Shown here in pieces: positions 35,683 through 44,309 of a DNA stretch of 64,000 nt. Source of the stretch: Saccharospirillum sp043196875 (GTDB lineage: Bacteria > Pseudomonadota > Gammaproteobacteria > Pseudomonadales > Natronospirillaceae). How positions within the stretch are numbered: position 1 is the first letter of the stretch; the number at the start of each line of letters is the position of its first letter. The stretch is from positions 248,001 to 312,000 of the forward strand of contig NZ_JBEBMX010000001.1 of the NCBI RefSeq assembly GCF_043196875.1, given 5' to 3'. The position numbers were made by a program, and so were the translations under genes. Below the pieces are notes generated by a model that saw only the letters and a list, made by a program, of their open reading frames with translations, did not search any database and had not been told where the DNA came from.

Positions 35683-36129
35683 GGTGTCACCTCTAATCGA
35701 TAACAGGGCCGGTATCGGCCAGACCGGCTGCGGCAGCAGCAGGTCGGAAAGGGGTTCAAACGAGCGTTTGAAACATACGTTCGGCTTAACACGGTGTCAA
35801 GCGCTGGCTCACCAGATTCACAGGTAGCCTAGACCAAGTTGGGATTGGTGCCTGGTGGGAAAGATTAGAGGCGGAATGTCTGAATGGAAAAGTGGTATTG
35901 GCAGCTTAGAAGAAGGTGCCAGCGCCGTTGAGTAAGGTCACTGGAAAATACAGTCACGCTCAGCACGGATAGAGCCTGGGTCCGAACAGGGCTTCAAGTT
36001 GGCCGTCGGTCGCCAGGGTGGTCCGACACATCGGGGGCGACCGTCGAGCGTACAGGGACGTACTTGCAGCGTGCCAGCTTGAAGCCCTGTTCGGGCCCTG
36101 GCGGCACTGAACGAAATGGCTGCTTGGAG
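35683..36129. other. intergenic region with repeat element copy 2
   Basis: 447 bp. The right third holds the structured repeat (35978-36098). The remainder should hold the promoter of the dehydrogenase gene at 35682; no clear hexamers or operator were identified. Confidence 0.4.
35978..36098. repeat. structured intergenic repeat element, copy 2
   Basis: A 26-bp outer stem (35978-36003 with 36073-36098; two G-T pairs) encloses a CGGTCGCC/GGCGACCG hairpin (36007-36014 with 36036-36043) and the conserved 21-base segment at 36051-36071 (TACAGGGACGTA ... CAGCG, 18 of 21 positions shared with copy 1). It lies 31 bp after the stop of the ghrA-like gene. Stem sequences differ from copy 1 but pairing is kept. 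Confidence 0.85.
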
Positions 36130-37053
36130 TCAGTATTCCCGCGACAAATCCACCGGAAACAACGGCGCTTCACCAGCCCGATGTCGTTTGAGGTTTTCAA
36201 TAGCCAGCGCTATCACTTCAGACGGCTCACTGGTCGAGGCGATATGGGGCGTAACCCGCACCAGCGGATGCGACCAGAAGTCGTGATCAGCCGGCAAAGG
36301 CTCGGTGTTAAAGACATCAAGGATGGCACCACTGAGCTGGCCGCCGTCGATAGCCGCCAGCAGGTCGGCATCAACCAGACTGCCGCCGCGACCGACATTC
36401 ATCACCACCGGGTGGCGTTTGCAGCGTCGAAACAGGTCGGCGTTTAAAAAGCCGCGCGTGGCTTCGGTCAGCGGCAAGAGGTTGATCAGATAATCACAAC
36501 GCGCCAGGCCTGCGCTTAAACCGGCATCCCCAGTCAGCGCTTGCAAACCGTCGATGGCACGGCCGGAGCGACTCCAGCCATCGACGCTGTAACCCTGCGC
36601 CAACAAAGCCCGAGCCACGGTCTGACCGAGTTCACCCATACCCAGCACCAAAACGCGCTCGCCATAGGTGCCGTTGTGCCAGGCCCAATGGCGCGCATCT
36701 TCGGCGCGCAGCAGGCGCGGCATATCGAGTTGCCAGTTATTGAGTTGGGCGCCGACGTAACGCGCCATTCGGTCTTTCAGACTCTGGCTCATAAAGCGCG
36801 CCACCGGCCAGTCGGTCGGCAAGCCCGCGCTGAGCAGATGATCGACGCCAGCGCCAAAGCTTTGCACCAGAGGCTTATTAAAGGTCGACCAATCGAGTGA
36901 GTCGGGTTTCCAGGCGACGATCATTGCCACCGCCGCCGGATCGTAATCATCGGCAGCAGTCCAGACCGGTTCGTTAAACCCCTGGTCGGCGAAATCCTGG
37001 GCGATGGCATCGAGTCGGCTTTCGGAGCCACTCATCAGAACGAGAACAGACAT
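36130..37053 (-). CDS. ghrA: glyoxylate/hydroxypyruvate reductase (GhrA-like)
   Basis: NAD(P)H-dependent 2-hydroxyacid dehydrogenase, 307 residues, expected to reduce glyoxylate and hydroxypyruvate. The dinucleotide site is VLVLGMGELGQTVARAL. The catalytic set appears as VMNVGRGGSLVDADLL (Arg), the ILDVFNTEPLP segment (Glu), and TPHIAS (His). The short catalytic domain fits the GhrA branch. It is 53 bp downstream of nagB on the same strand and might be transcribed with it, but no functional tie is evident. Confidence 0.88.
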   Translation of the reverse strand: MSVLVLMSGSESRLDAIAQDFADQGFNEPVWTAADDYDPAAVAMIVAWKPDSLDWSTFNKPLVQSFGAGVDHLLSAGLPTDWPVARFMSQSLKDRMARYVGAQLNNWQLDMPRLLRAEDARHWAWHNGTYGERVLVLGMGELGQTVARALLAQGYSVDGWSRSGRAIDGLQALTGDAGLSAGLARCDYLINLLPLTEATRGFLNADLFRRCKRHPVVMNVGRGGSLVDADLLAAIDGGQLSGAILDVFNTEPLPADHDFWSHPLVRVTPHIASTSEPSEVIALAIENLKRHRAGEAPLFPVDLSREY

Positions 37054-37106
37054 GGATAACCCGGTACAGCGAAGTGAGGCATCACTTTATCACAGCGAAG
37101 CGATGC

Positions 37107-37889
37107 TCATCCGCCCAGCAAACGCTGGTTCTCACGCTCGATATATTCGTAAAAATCGACGTCTTTTAAACCTTTGGCCGCGGCGCGATCGAGTACCAGG
37201 GTGGCACGCGGATGCATCTGCAAAATGGAGGCTGGGCAGCGTGCTGCAACCGGGCCTTCGACCGCTTCGCGGATCGCCTCAGCCTTGGACTCACCGGTCG
37301 CCAGCAACAAAATATGCCGCGCTTCCATGATGGTGCCGATGCCCATGGTGATGGCGAGGTTGGGTTGGAATTCGTCGGCTTTGAAGAAGCGTTTGTTGGC
37401 TTCGACGGTATCCGGCGTCAGGGTTTTTACCCGGGTGCGTGACGCCAGGCTGGAGCTGGGTTCGTTAAAACCGATATGGCCGTTGCGGCCGATGCCGAGC
37501 AATTGCAGGTCGATGCCGCCGGCGTCTTTGATCGCTTTTTCGTAAGCGTCGCAGGCGGCCAGCGGATCTTTGGCAGCACCGTCGGGTACCTGGGTATTGG
37601 CCGGATCGATGTCGATCTGGCTGAATAATTCATGATTCATAAAGTGGCGATAACTTTGCGGATGCTCGCCACTCAAACCCAGATATTCATCCAGATTAAA
37701 CGAACGCGCCTGAGCAAAACTGACCTCGCCGGCCTGATAACGGCGAATCAGTTCACGGTACAGCGCAATCGGTGTCGAACCAGTCGCCAGGCCAAGCACC
37801 GCCTGCGGTTTTTTCTGCAAACGGGCAACGAATTGATCGGCGCCATACTGGGCGACCGCTTCGGGCGTATCAAGGATAACAATCTGCAT
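37107..37889 (-). CDS. nagB: glucosamine-6-phosphate deaminase
   Basis: Converts glucosamine-6-phosphate to fructose-6-phosphate and ammonia, linking amino-sugar breakdown to glycolysis. The 260-residue protein has the usual length and motifs: GLATGSTPIALYREL (phosphate loop), FNLDEYLGLS (with the catalytic Asp), GIGRNGHIGFNEPSSS, and the TPDTVEANKRFF segment. It is the last nag gene, 29 bp downstream of nagA. Confidence 0.95.
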   Translation of the reverse strand: MQIVILDTPEAVAQYGADQFVARLQKKPQAVLGLATGSTPIALYRELIRRYQAGEVSFAQARSFNLDEYLGLSGEHPQSYRHFMNHELFSQIDIDPANTQVPDGAAKDPLAACDAYEKAIKDAGGIDLQLLGIGRNGHIGFNEPSSSLASRTRVKTLTPDTVEANKRFFKADEFQPNLAITMGIGTIMEARHILLLATGESKAEAIREAVEGPVAARCPASILQMHPRATLVLDRAAAKGLKDVDFYEYIERENQRLLGG

Positions 37890-37918
37890 AAGAGCGTCGA
37901 ATTCCGTGCGCTATTGAA

Positions 37919-39058
37919 TCAGTACAGCCGTTTACCGGCGCGCCAAAGTCCCTGGACGTTAAGGTCGTCATCGAACCAGCTGACATCGGCGACCCGGCCT
38001 TCGTGCAAGCTGCCAAAGCGATCGTCGATGCCCAGGTATTCGGCCGGATAACGACTGGCCATGGCGACCGCTTCGTCGAGCGATAATTTCAGGGTGCGCA
38101 CGCAATAACGCACCGCATCGACCAAGGAGATGGCACTGCCCGCCAAACGACCGGCAGCGTTAACCAGACGGCCGTTTTCTTCGTGAATCTGTTCGCCGTA
38201 GAGCTCGAAGGTTTTGCTTTGCGCGCCCAGCGTCGCCATGGCATCGGACACTAAGTAGAGCTTGCCGCGCGGCTTGGCGTGCAACGCCAGCTGCACCGAC
38301 GTCGGGTGCACATGAATGCCATCGGCGATGATGCCGCACCAACTTTCTTGATCGGCCAGAGCGGTACCGACCACGCCTGGTTCACGGCCAGTCAGCGGTC
38401 GCATGGCGTTATACAAATGAGTAAAACCCGACAAACCGGCATCGAGGGCCCGGCGCACTTCATCGTGCAGCGCATTGGTGTGACCGGCGCTGACGTTCAG
38501 CCCAAGCGCCACCATGCGCTGAATATCAATCGGGTCGATCTGCTCGGGCGCCACGGTGATGATGGCCGGCACCTTGGCGGCCTGTTCCAGCCAGGCCCAG
38601 TCGGCGTCATCGAGTCGGCGCAGCCAGTTGGGATGGTGTACGCCATTGCGTTCCTGGCTGAAAAAAGGACCTTCGACATGCACGCCGAGAATGCCCGAAT
38701 GCAGATCCTTGGCCGCTTCGACCGCCGCAGCAACACCGGCTTCAGTCACCGCCAGGCGGTCACTGATCAGCGTTGCCAGAATGCGTGCAACACCAGCACT
38801 GGCATGACCTTGCGCCATGGCGGCCAGGGCGTCGGCATCGGGCTGGTTGTTAAACAGCACGCCGCCGCCGCCATTAACCTGCAAATCCAGCAGGCCCGGC
38901 GTCAGCACGCCCTGGTTCAGTTCTTCACGCTGATACTGCGACGGCACCTCAGACACCGCCACCCGCCCGCGCACCGTCTCGCCGTCAATCAGCAAGGCCG
39001 AGGGACCATGGCGTGTGACGCCATCAAAGAGACTGGGTGCAATCAAGGCCGTGTGCAT
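37919..39058 (-). CDS. nagA: N-acetylglucosamine-6-phosphate deacetylase
   Basis: Metal-dependent amidohydrolase that removes the acetyl group from GlcNAc-6-phosphate, 379 residues. It shows GLLDLQVNGGGG, the metal-binding HVEGPFF, AGHTNA and GFTHLYNAM histidines, and LVSDAM with the catalytic aspartate. It works between the kinase and the deaminase encoded beside it. Confidence 0.95.
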   Translation of the reverse strand: MHTALIAPSLFDGVTRHGPSALLIDGETVRGRVAVSEVPSQYQREELNQGVLTPGLLDLQVNGGGGVLFNNQPDADALAAMAQGHASAGVARILATLISDRLAVTEAGVAAAVEAAKDLHSGILGVHVEGPFFSQERNGVHHPNWLRRLDDADWAWLEQAAKVPAIITVAPEQIDPIDIQRMVALGLNVSAGHTNALHDEVRRALDAGLSGFTHLYNAMRPLTGREPGVVGTALADQESWCGIIADGIHVHPTSVQLALHAKPRGKLYLVSDAMATLGAQSKTFELYGEQIHEENGRLVNAAGRLAGSAISLVDAVRYCVRTLKLSLDEAVAMASRYPAEYLGIDDRFGSLHEGRVADVSWFDDDLNVQGLWRAGKRLY

Positions 39059-39083
39059 AAGCTGTCCTTCCGCCGGCAGGCGT

Positions 39084-39863
39084 TTAATCAGTACTGACCG
39101 ACAGTTCGGTCACAAAGTCGTAGATGTCGCCGCGATACCAGGAGCGGGTAAATTCCACCGGCCGGTTGTTGGCATCAAAACCCTGGCGCTCGATGTACAG
39201 CACCGCATCACCGGGAGCAATTTTCAGATAACGCGCCACCTCGGCGTCGGCGTTGTGCGCGGTCATGGTTTGCAGCGCGCGCACCGGCCGGGCGCGGACC
39301 CTATCGAGTGCCTGATAGAGCGAATCGCCGACTTTTTCGGCGTCGCCGATGATGCTGGTTGGCACCGTAGCAATCTCATAGGCCATCGGCGTTTCGCTGG
39401 CAAAACGCACCCGGGTAAAACGACCGATGCGCGCACCGGGTGACAGATTCAACGCCATCGCCTCGCGCGGTGAGGACTGCAACGTCTGCCGGCTGACCCA
39501 ACGCGACGAGGGCCGCATACCGCGCATGGCCATGTCTTCGGTAAAGCTGTTGAGCACCGACAAATTCTTGTGAATCGACTGCTTGCCACCGGAAGTGACC
39601 ACGGTACCGGCGCCCTGACGCTGGCGCAGCAGACCTTCGCTGACCAGGGTTTCAATCGCCTTGCGTACCGTCACCCGCGACACGCCCAGCGCTTCGGCCA
39701 GTTCGCGTTGCGGCAATAAATAGTCGCCGTCCTTGAGCAGACCTTCATGAATGGCCTGGCTCAGCGAACGCGCTAATTGGGTATAGAGCGACCCGGCCTG
39801 ATTCGGATCCGGGGTCAGAAAGGCAATCAGTTCCCGATCGCCACGTACCGGTATGGATGACAT
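39084..39863 (-). CDS. GntR/HutC-family transcriptional regulator of amino-sugar use
   Basis: 259-residue regulator. An N-terminal winged helix (about 25-90: LPQRELAEALGVSRVTVRKAIETLVSEGLL) is followed by a UTRA ligand domain typical of the HutC subfamily, which includes NagR, NagQ and DasR. It overlaps the GlcNAc kinase gene by one base (TGATG). It most likely senses an amino-sugar phosphate and controls the surrounding genes; candidate sites are at 40876-40888 and 42892-42904. Confidence 0.88.
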   Translation of the reverse strand: MSSIPVRGDRELIAFLTPDPNQAGSLYTQLARSLSQAIHEGLLKDGDYLLPQRELAEALGVSRVTVRKAIETLVSEGLLRQRQGAGTVVTSGGKQSIHKNLSVLNSFTEDMAMRGMRPSSRWVSRQTLQSSPREAMALNLSPGARIGRFTRVRFASETPMAYEIATVPTSIIGDAEKVGDSLYQALDRVRARPVRALQTMTAHNADAEVARYLKIAPGDAVLYIERQGFDANNRPVEFTRSWYRGDIYDFVTELSVSTD

Positions 39864-40771
39864 CAGCGTGCACTCCCTTGTCGTTGCGAGGACGGGTTCG
39901 AACGTCGAGCCAGGCGCAGCGCGCCGTCGAGCGCATCACCCTGAGGTTCACGCAAACGCTCGCGATGCCGGGCCGCCAGATGCGCCGACACAAAGTCAGC
40001 CAAACCACCCTGCACAACCAACGGCTGCGCTGGCTGCTGCAAGGCGTCCAATAACTGATCGAGCACCCGGGTTTGCTCGTCAACAATGGCCTGGGCATGG
40101 ACATCGCCTTGTTCAAAACAACGCACGACTAAGGGCGCCAACTCACCGTAATCGACCGAGCGGGCTTTTTGGGCCCAGCCAATAAGACCACTGTCGGAAC
40201 CCTCAAAACGCGCCCAGACGGCCTCGGTCAATGCAGAGGTGGGCGCCAGACCATCGCGCTGCGCCAAGGCCCGGCGCATCGCTTGCAAACCGAGCCAGGC
40301 GCCACTGGCGGCATCGTCGAGCGGAAACCCCCAGCCCGAGACGCGGCGCCAGTCACCGCCACTGTAATTAAAACCGATGATACCGGTACCGACGATCAGC
40401 AAGGTGCCATCGGCACCACCATGAGCGCCGACGCAGGCAATCTGACCATCGTTGAATAAATCGAAGTGGGCAAAGCCATGATCACGCTGCAGAAATTGCT
40501 CGGCGGCGGAGGCGAATTCGGACCCGGCCAAACCCGCTGCGACCACGATCTGCTGGCGCGTCTCGGCGGACAGTCCGGCCTGGGCAAGCACCTCACTGGT
40601 GGCAGCATCGATCGATTGCCAACTCACCTCAGCGCTTTGAAACACATTGGCACTGCCGCTGCGGGCCTGTGCCAGAACCCGGCCGTCGGCGTCCGTCAGA
40701 CGCACCCGACAAGCGGTGCCACCACCATCAATGCCCATATAAAACGTCGGCAACGAAGTTCCCGTGGTCAT
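39863..40771 (-). CDS. nagK: N-acetylglucosamine kinase (BadF/BcrA ATPase family)
   Basis: Sugar kinase of the ASKHA fold, 302 residues. MGIDGGGTACRVRL is the phosphate-1 loop, LFNDGQIACVGAHGG carries the catalytic aspartate, and GTGIIGFNYSGG and GWGFPLDDAASGAWLG follow. This branch phosphorylates GlcNAc or glucosamine. As the substrate-binding and permease genes lack phosphotransferase components, it supplies the 6-phosphate needed by NagA. It is the first gene of the kinase-regulator-nagA-nagB operon. Confidence 0.88.
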   Translation of the reverse strand: MTTGTSLPTFYMGIDGGGTACRVRLTDADGRVLAQARSGSANVFQSAEVSWQSIDAATSEVLAQAGLSAETRQQIVVAAGLAGSEFASAAEQFLQRDHGFAHFDLFNDGQIACVGAHGGADGTLLIVGTGIIGFNYSGGDWRRVSGWGFPLDDAASGAWLGLQAMRRALAQRDGLAPTSALTEAVWARFEGSDSGLIGWAQKARSVDYGELAPLVVRCFEQGDVHAQAIVDEQTRVLDQLLDALQQPAQPLVVQGGLADFVSAHLAARHRERLREPQGDALDGALRLARRSNPSSQRQGSAR

Positions 40772-40875
40772 CGAATCGAAGCTTCCTGTATTCGCGTGTC
40801 ATTCTTATTCCGACGCCAAAATCGAAGTCGGCTGTTAGACAGCTAGATTACAACCTTTCACTAGCCGCAACAATA

Positions 40876-40888
40876 CCAATATAATACC
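40876..40888. promoter_or_regulatory. putative operator/-10 overlap in the nagK-hexosaminidase region
   Basis: CCAATATAATACC contains a TATAAT (40880-40885) suited to the plus-strand hexosaminidase promoter. Its complement GGTATTATATTGG matches, with one change, GGTACTATATTGG at 42892-42904 before the sugar-binding protein gene. A second AATACC lies just upstream in the same block. A shared regulator, probably the GntR protein, is likely. Confidence 0.5.
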
Positions 40889-40931
40889 TTTGGGTTTTGC
40901 AACGCCAGCAACCGGACTGAGGACAACGCTA

Positions 40932-42797
40932 ATGACGCTCAACGCCACCGCCGACATTCGACCGACCGCCGAGGGCTACCAAGTCAGCCTGTACTGGCCG
41001 GTCCAGGCCGTCGAATTCACCGCGACGGAACTGTGTTTCAGCCTGCTGCACCCGGTCGATGCAGCCTGCATCGAAGGCGCCCAGCTGGTCGAGTGCCAGG
41101 GCGATTGGCATCGGCTGCAGTTGGACAACGCCTGGGACGGAACCAAGCCACTGCGCATCCGTTTTGCCGGTGCCGGCAGCCTGCGCAAACTGACCGACCG
41201 GCCCGATGGGGTTTATCTGCAAGCGGGCAAGCAGCGCGCCGAGGTGATATTGCCGGGCGAAGCCGAACGCAGCACCTTCCCAGCGCAGCCAATGCCAGAA
41301 GGCAAGCTGGTGCTGCTGCCACAGCCGGAGCATTTCAAGCTTGAGCCCAGCCTACTGCCTTGCCCAACCGCGTTGAATTTCGCCGGCGAACGCTGGAACT
41401 CTGCCTGGCTGCAGCGCCTGTACGGCCGACTTAAGGCAGCGTCGGTGCCGACGCTGTCAGCGACCGGCTTGACGATTATTGGGCAGCACAAACCCGACCT
41501 GGTCAGCGACTTTCATCTGCAAATTACCGGCAACGGCATCGACCTGGCTTATCGCGACGACGCCGGTTTCCAGGCCGGTCAGGCCTATCTGATGCAGTAT
41601 CTGCTGCAGTGGCCTCTGGCCGGTTCGCTGCCCGCTGTTGAACTGGCCGGCACGCCACGATTTGGTTATCGCGGCGTGCATCTGGATGTGGTGCGCCACT
41701 TCTTCGCGGCCGAGCCGATTCAACAGTGGCTCGATCTGTTGGCGCTGTTCCAACTCAATCACTTCCATTGGCACCTCACCGACGACGACGGCTGGCGCGT
41801 GCCCAGCAAAGCCTATCCACAAATCGAGCAGATCGCCGCCTGGCGAGGGCCGGACCAGGCCCTGCCACCGCAAATGGGCACTGGCGCCCAGCCTTATGGC
41901 GGCTGCTACAGCGCCGATGAGATTCGCGCCACCGTTCAGCGCGCCAGGGAACTGGGGATCACCGTGGTGCCGGAAATGGATGTGCCAGGCCATTGTCGGG
42001 CGTTGCTCAAGGCGCTGCCTGAGCTGGTCGAGGCCGAGGATCAATCGGTCTATCGCAGCGTTCAACACCATAACGACAACGTCATTAACCCAGCACTGCC
42101 CGCCACTCAGACGGTGATTCGCACCCTCATCGACGAATGGTGCGAACTCTTCGACGGCCCGCTGTTTCATCTCGGTTCCGACGAGGTGCCGCAAGGCGCC
42201 TGGCTTGGTTCTCCGGCGGCAAAAAGCTGGGCGCAACAGCAGCAGCGCAAGCCGGAAGAGCTGCACGGCGTCTTTATGGCCGAGCTGGAACAAGCGGTTC
42301 AGGCGCATGGCAAAACCGCCATGGGTTGGGAGGAGATCCGCACCGGTCATGCCGTCAGCGCGAACACCTGGATTCTCTCCTGGCAGGGCGTCGAGGCCGG
42401 TCAGGCTGCGGCCGAAGCCGGTCATCCGGTGGTGATGACACCGGCGCAGCACTGCTATTTCGACCTGGCGGTCAGCGATCGTCCGGAAGATCCGGGTTAT
42501 TACTGGGCTGGCACCGTCGATCTGAGCGCCGTCTGGCACTACAACCCCAGCGCCGGACTGTCGGACGCCGCCACCGGGAATATCCAGGGCGTTCAGGCCT
42601 GCCTGTGGAGCGAAGTCATCACCAGCCCGGAACAAGCCGAATTTATGTGGTTTCCACGCTTGCTGGGCCTGGCGGAAGTCGCCTGGGGCTCTAACCAGAA
42701 CGGCGAATTTGCCGATTTCGAAGCCCGCGCCGAACACTGGATGGCCTTACTTGCCCAGCTGGGCGTTCAGGGCCGCGATACCTCCCTGGGTTGGTAA
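40932..42797 (+). CDS. beta-N-acetylhexosaminidase (GH20)
   Basis: 621 residues from the ATG at 40932 (GAGGA ten bases upstream). An N-terminal GH20b-like domain precedes the TIM barrel, which begins GYRGVHLDVVRHFF (about 246-259). HFHWHLTDDDGWRV and FHLGSDEVP follow; D417-E418 are the catalytic pair of substrate-assisted cleavage. There is no signal peptide, so it probably cleaves imported chito-oligosaccharides in the cytoplasm to release GlcNAc for the divergent nag enzymes. Confidence 0.92.
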   Translation: MTLNATADIRPTAEGYQVSLYWPVQAVEFTATELCFSLLHPVDAACIEGAQLVECQGDWHRLQLDNAWDGTKPLRIRFAGAGSLRKLTDRPDGVYLQAGKQRAEVILPGEAERSTFPAQPMPEGKLVLLPQPEHFKLEPSLLPCPTALNFAGERWNSAWLQRLYGRLKAASVPTLSATGLTIIGQHKPDLVSDFHLQITGNGIDLAYRDDAGFQAGQAYLMQYLLQWPLAGSLPAVELAGTPRFGYRGVHLDVVRHFFAAEPIQQWLDLLALFQLNHFHWHLTDDDGWRVPSKAYPQIEQIAAWRGPDQALPPQMGTGAQPYGGCYSADEIRATVQRARELGITVVPEMDVPGHCRALLKALPELVEAEDQSVYRSVQHHNDNVINPALPATQTVIRTLIDEWCELFDGPLFHLGSDEVPQGAWLGSPAAKSWAQQQQRKPEELHGVFMAELEQAVQAHGKTAMGWEEIRTGHAVSANTWILSWQGVEAGQAAAEAGHPVVMTPAQHCYFDLAVSDRPEDPGYYWAGTVDLSAVWHYNPSAGLSDAATGNIQGVQACLWSEVITSPEQAEFMWFPRLLGLAEVAWGSNQNGEFADFEARAEHWMALLAQLGVQGRDTSLGW

Positions 42798-42891
42798 AAC
42801 GACGCAAAAACGACAGAAAAACAAGGAGTTAGCGGAGAACGTCGGCAAAAAAAGCCAGCATAGCTGCTTGGTATTGCCTGGTCCTATCATT

Positions 42892-42904
42892 GGTACTATA
42901 TTGG
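42892..42904. promoter_or_regulatory. second copy of the GGTAYTATATTGG motif
   Basis: GGTACTATATTGG lies 51 bp before the start of the sugar-binding protein gene. A TTACCAT follows at 42907, giving an imperfect TGGTA/TACCA symmetry around the motif. It matches the complement of the site at 40876-40888 in twelve of thirteen positions. Confidence 0.5.
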
Positions 42905-42954
42905 GCTTACCATTTCGCATGGCCCATTTTGACATAACAACAAACGAGGTTCGT

Positions 42955-44208
42955 ATGAAACTCATTAAGCACTCCCTGGCACTAGCCACCGCTGCAGCGA
43001 CGCTGGCAACCAGCCAGCTGGCTTTCGCTGAAGACACCGTCGTGGAACTCTATACCTGGCGCGTTCAGGACGAAGCCCTGTTCGACTACATCAATGAAAA
43101 AAATCTGATTCCCGGCGTGCAGGTCAACCTGAACGTTTATACCGAGGACATCGAATCCAAACTGCGTATCGACATGCAGACCAATCGCCCAGACCTGTAC
43201 CACGCCAAAGCCGGTTCGGCCTGGATGCAGCCCTGGATTGATGCCGGCGTTGCCGCTCCGGTGTCTGAGCTGGGTCTCGATATGAGTGCCTTCGGCGAAG
43301 CCGCTCTGGCCGGCGCCACCGGCAGCGATGGTCAGGTCTATGGCGTGCCTTTTGTCATGCAGATGGAATCCATCCTCTACAACAAGGCCGTCTTCGATGG
43401 CGCGCCGACCACCCTGGACGAACTGGAAGCCGCCTTTGCTGAGCTGAAAGATCAGGGCATCGTGCCAATGCACGTTGACGGTCGCGATGGCTGGTACCTG
43501 AACCAGGTACTGCACGAAACCATTCTCGCCGGTATGACCAGCGATGACTGGGCACAGCAAGTGGTCGCCGGCGAAGCCTGCTTTACCGACGACATCTACG
43601 TCGATGCCATGGAACGCTTCAAATCCTGGCAGGACGCTGGCTACCTGAACCCCAACCCGCTGGCCGACGACTACGGCGCCATGCGTACCGGCGTTGCTCT
43701 GGGCACTTCGGCGATGATGATCGACGGCATCTGGTCCGCCACCCCGGCGTCACCGATGTACCAGATCGACCCGAGCCTGGAGCTGGGCTTTATGGCCATT
43801 CCGGGTAATGCCAACAAGGTGTACGGCTTTACCGATGCGCACCTGGCGTACAACCCGAATTCGGACGACATCGACGCCGTCAAGAAAGTGATGGAGTTCT
43901 ACACCACGCCGATGTTCGCCCAGCTGTTCGCCGACATGGTCGAAGCGGTTCCTGCCTCCAACCATCCTGTGGATGTGAACAACGCCCGCGTTCAGGCCGC
44001 AGCGGAAATGATTTCCAGCAACTCTTTGGCGGCTCAGCCGTTCTTCCACGATGCGCTGATCAGCGTTGATCCGGGTTATCGTCCGCTGGTTTCCGAAGGC
44101 ATGCAGCAACTGCTGGCGGGTGAAATCACTGCCCGCGAACTGGCCGAGCATATCCAGAGCGGTCTGAACAACGCCGGTTACATCGGTGCTGACCACTGCG
44201 CACTGTGA
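42955..44208 (+). CDS. sugar ABC transporter substrate-binding protein (CUT1 family)
   Basis: 417 residues from the ATG at 42955, which starts a clear signal peptide (MKLIKHSLALATAAATLATS, cut after AFA). Extracellular solute-binding protein family 1 features are the VVELYTWRVQDEAL N-terminus, GQVYGVPFVMQMESILYNKAVFDG and DLYHAKAGSAWMQPWIDAG. The neighbours point to GlcNAc or chitobiose as ligand. The longer in-frame extension upstream overlaps the hexosaminidase gene and is rejected. Confidence 0.88.
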   Translation: MKLIKHSLALATAAATLATSQLAFAEDTVVELYTWRVQDEALFDYINEKNLIPGVQVNLNVYTEDIESKLRIDMQTNRPDLYHAKAGSAWMQPWIDAGVAAPVSELGLDMSAFGEAALAGATGSDGQVYGVPFVMQMESILYNKAVFDGAPTTLDELEAAFAELKDQGIVPMHVDGRDGWYLNQVLHETILAGMTSDDWAQQVVAGEACFTDDIYVDAMERFKSWQDAGYLNPNPLADDYGAMRTGVALGTSAMMIDGIWSATPASPMYQIDPSLELGFMAIPGNANKVYGFTDAHLAYNPNSDDIDAVKKVMEFYTTPMFAQLFADMVEAVPASNHPVDVNNARVQAAAEMISSNSLAAQPFFHDALISVDPGYRPLVSEGMQQLLAGEITARELAEHIQSGLNNAGYIGADHCAL

Positions 44209-44222
44209 TCGTTGCGCTAACC

Positions 44223-44268
44223 TGACCGGGCTTGCCGGTCATCGAGGCGGGTCGATTATCGACCCGCC
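44223..44268 (+). promoter_or_regulatory. double hairpin after the sugar-binding protein gene
   Basis: Two inverted repeats in tandem, TGACCGG-N5-CCGGTCA (44223-44241) and GGCGGGTCGA-TTA-TCGACCCGCC (44246-44268), lie between the binding-protein and permease genes. There is no T tract. They probably protect the upstream message or reduce transcription into the permeases. Confidence 0.65.
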
Positions 44269-44309
44269 CCCTGCTCTTCCCCGACCTTCTGCCCGTGTGA
44301 CTTTCAATC

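Noticed and set aside
42709..42954. Extended N-terminus of the sugar-binding protein
   Set aside because: It overlaps the hexosaminidase 3' end and would bury the signal peptide.
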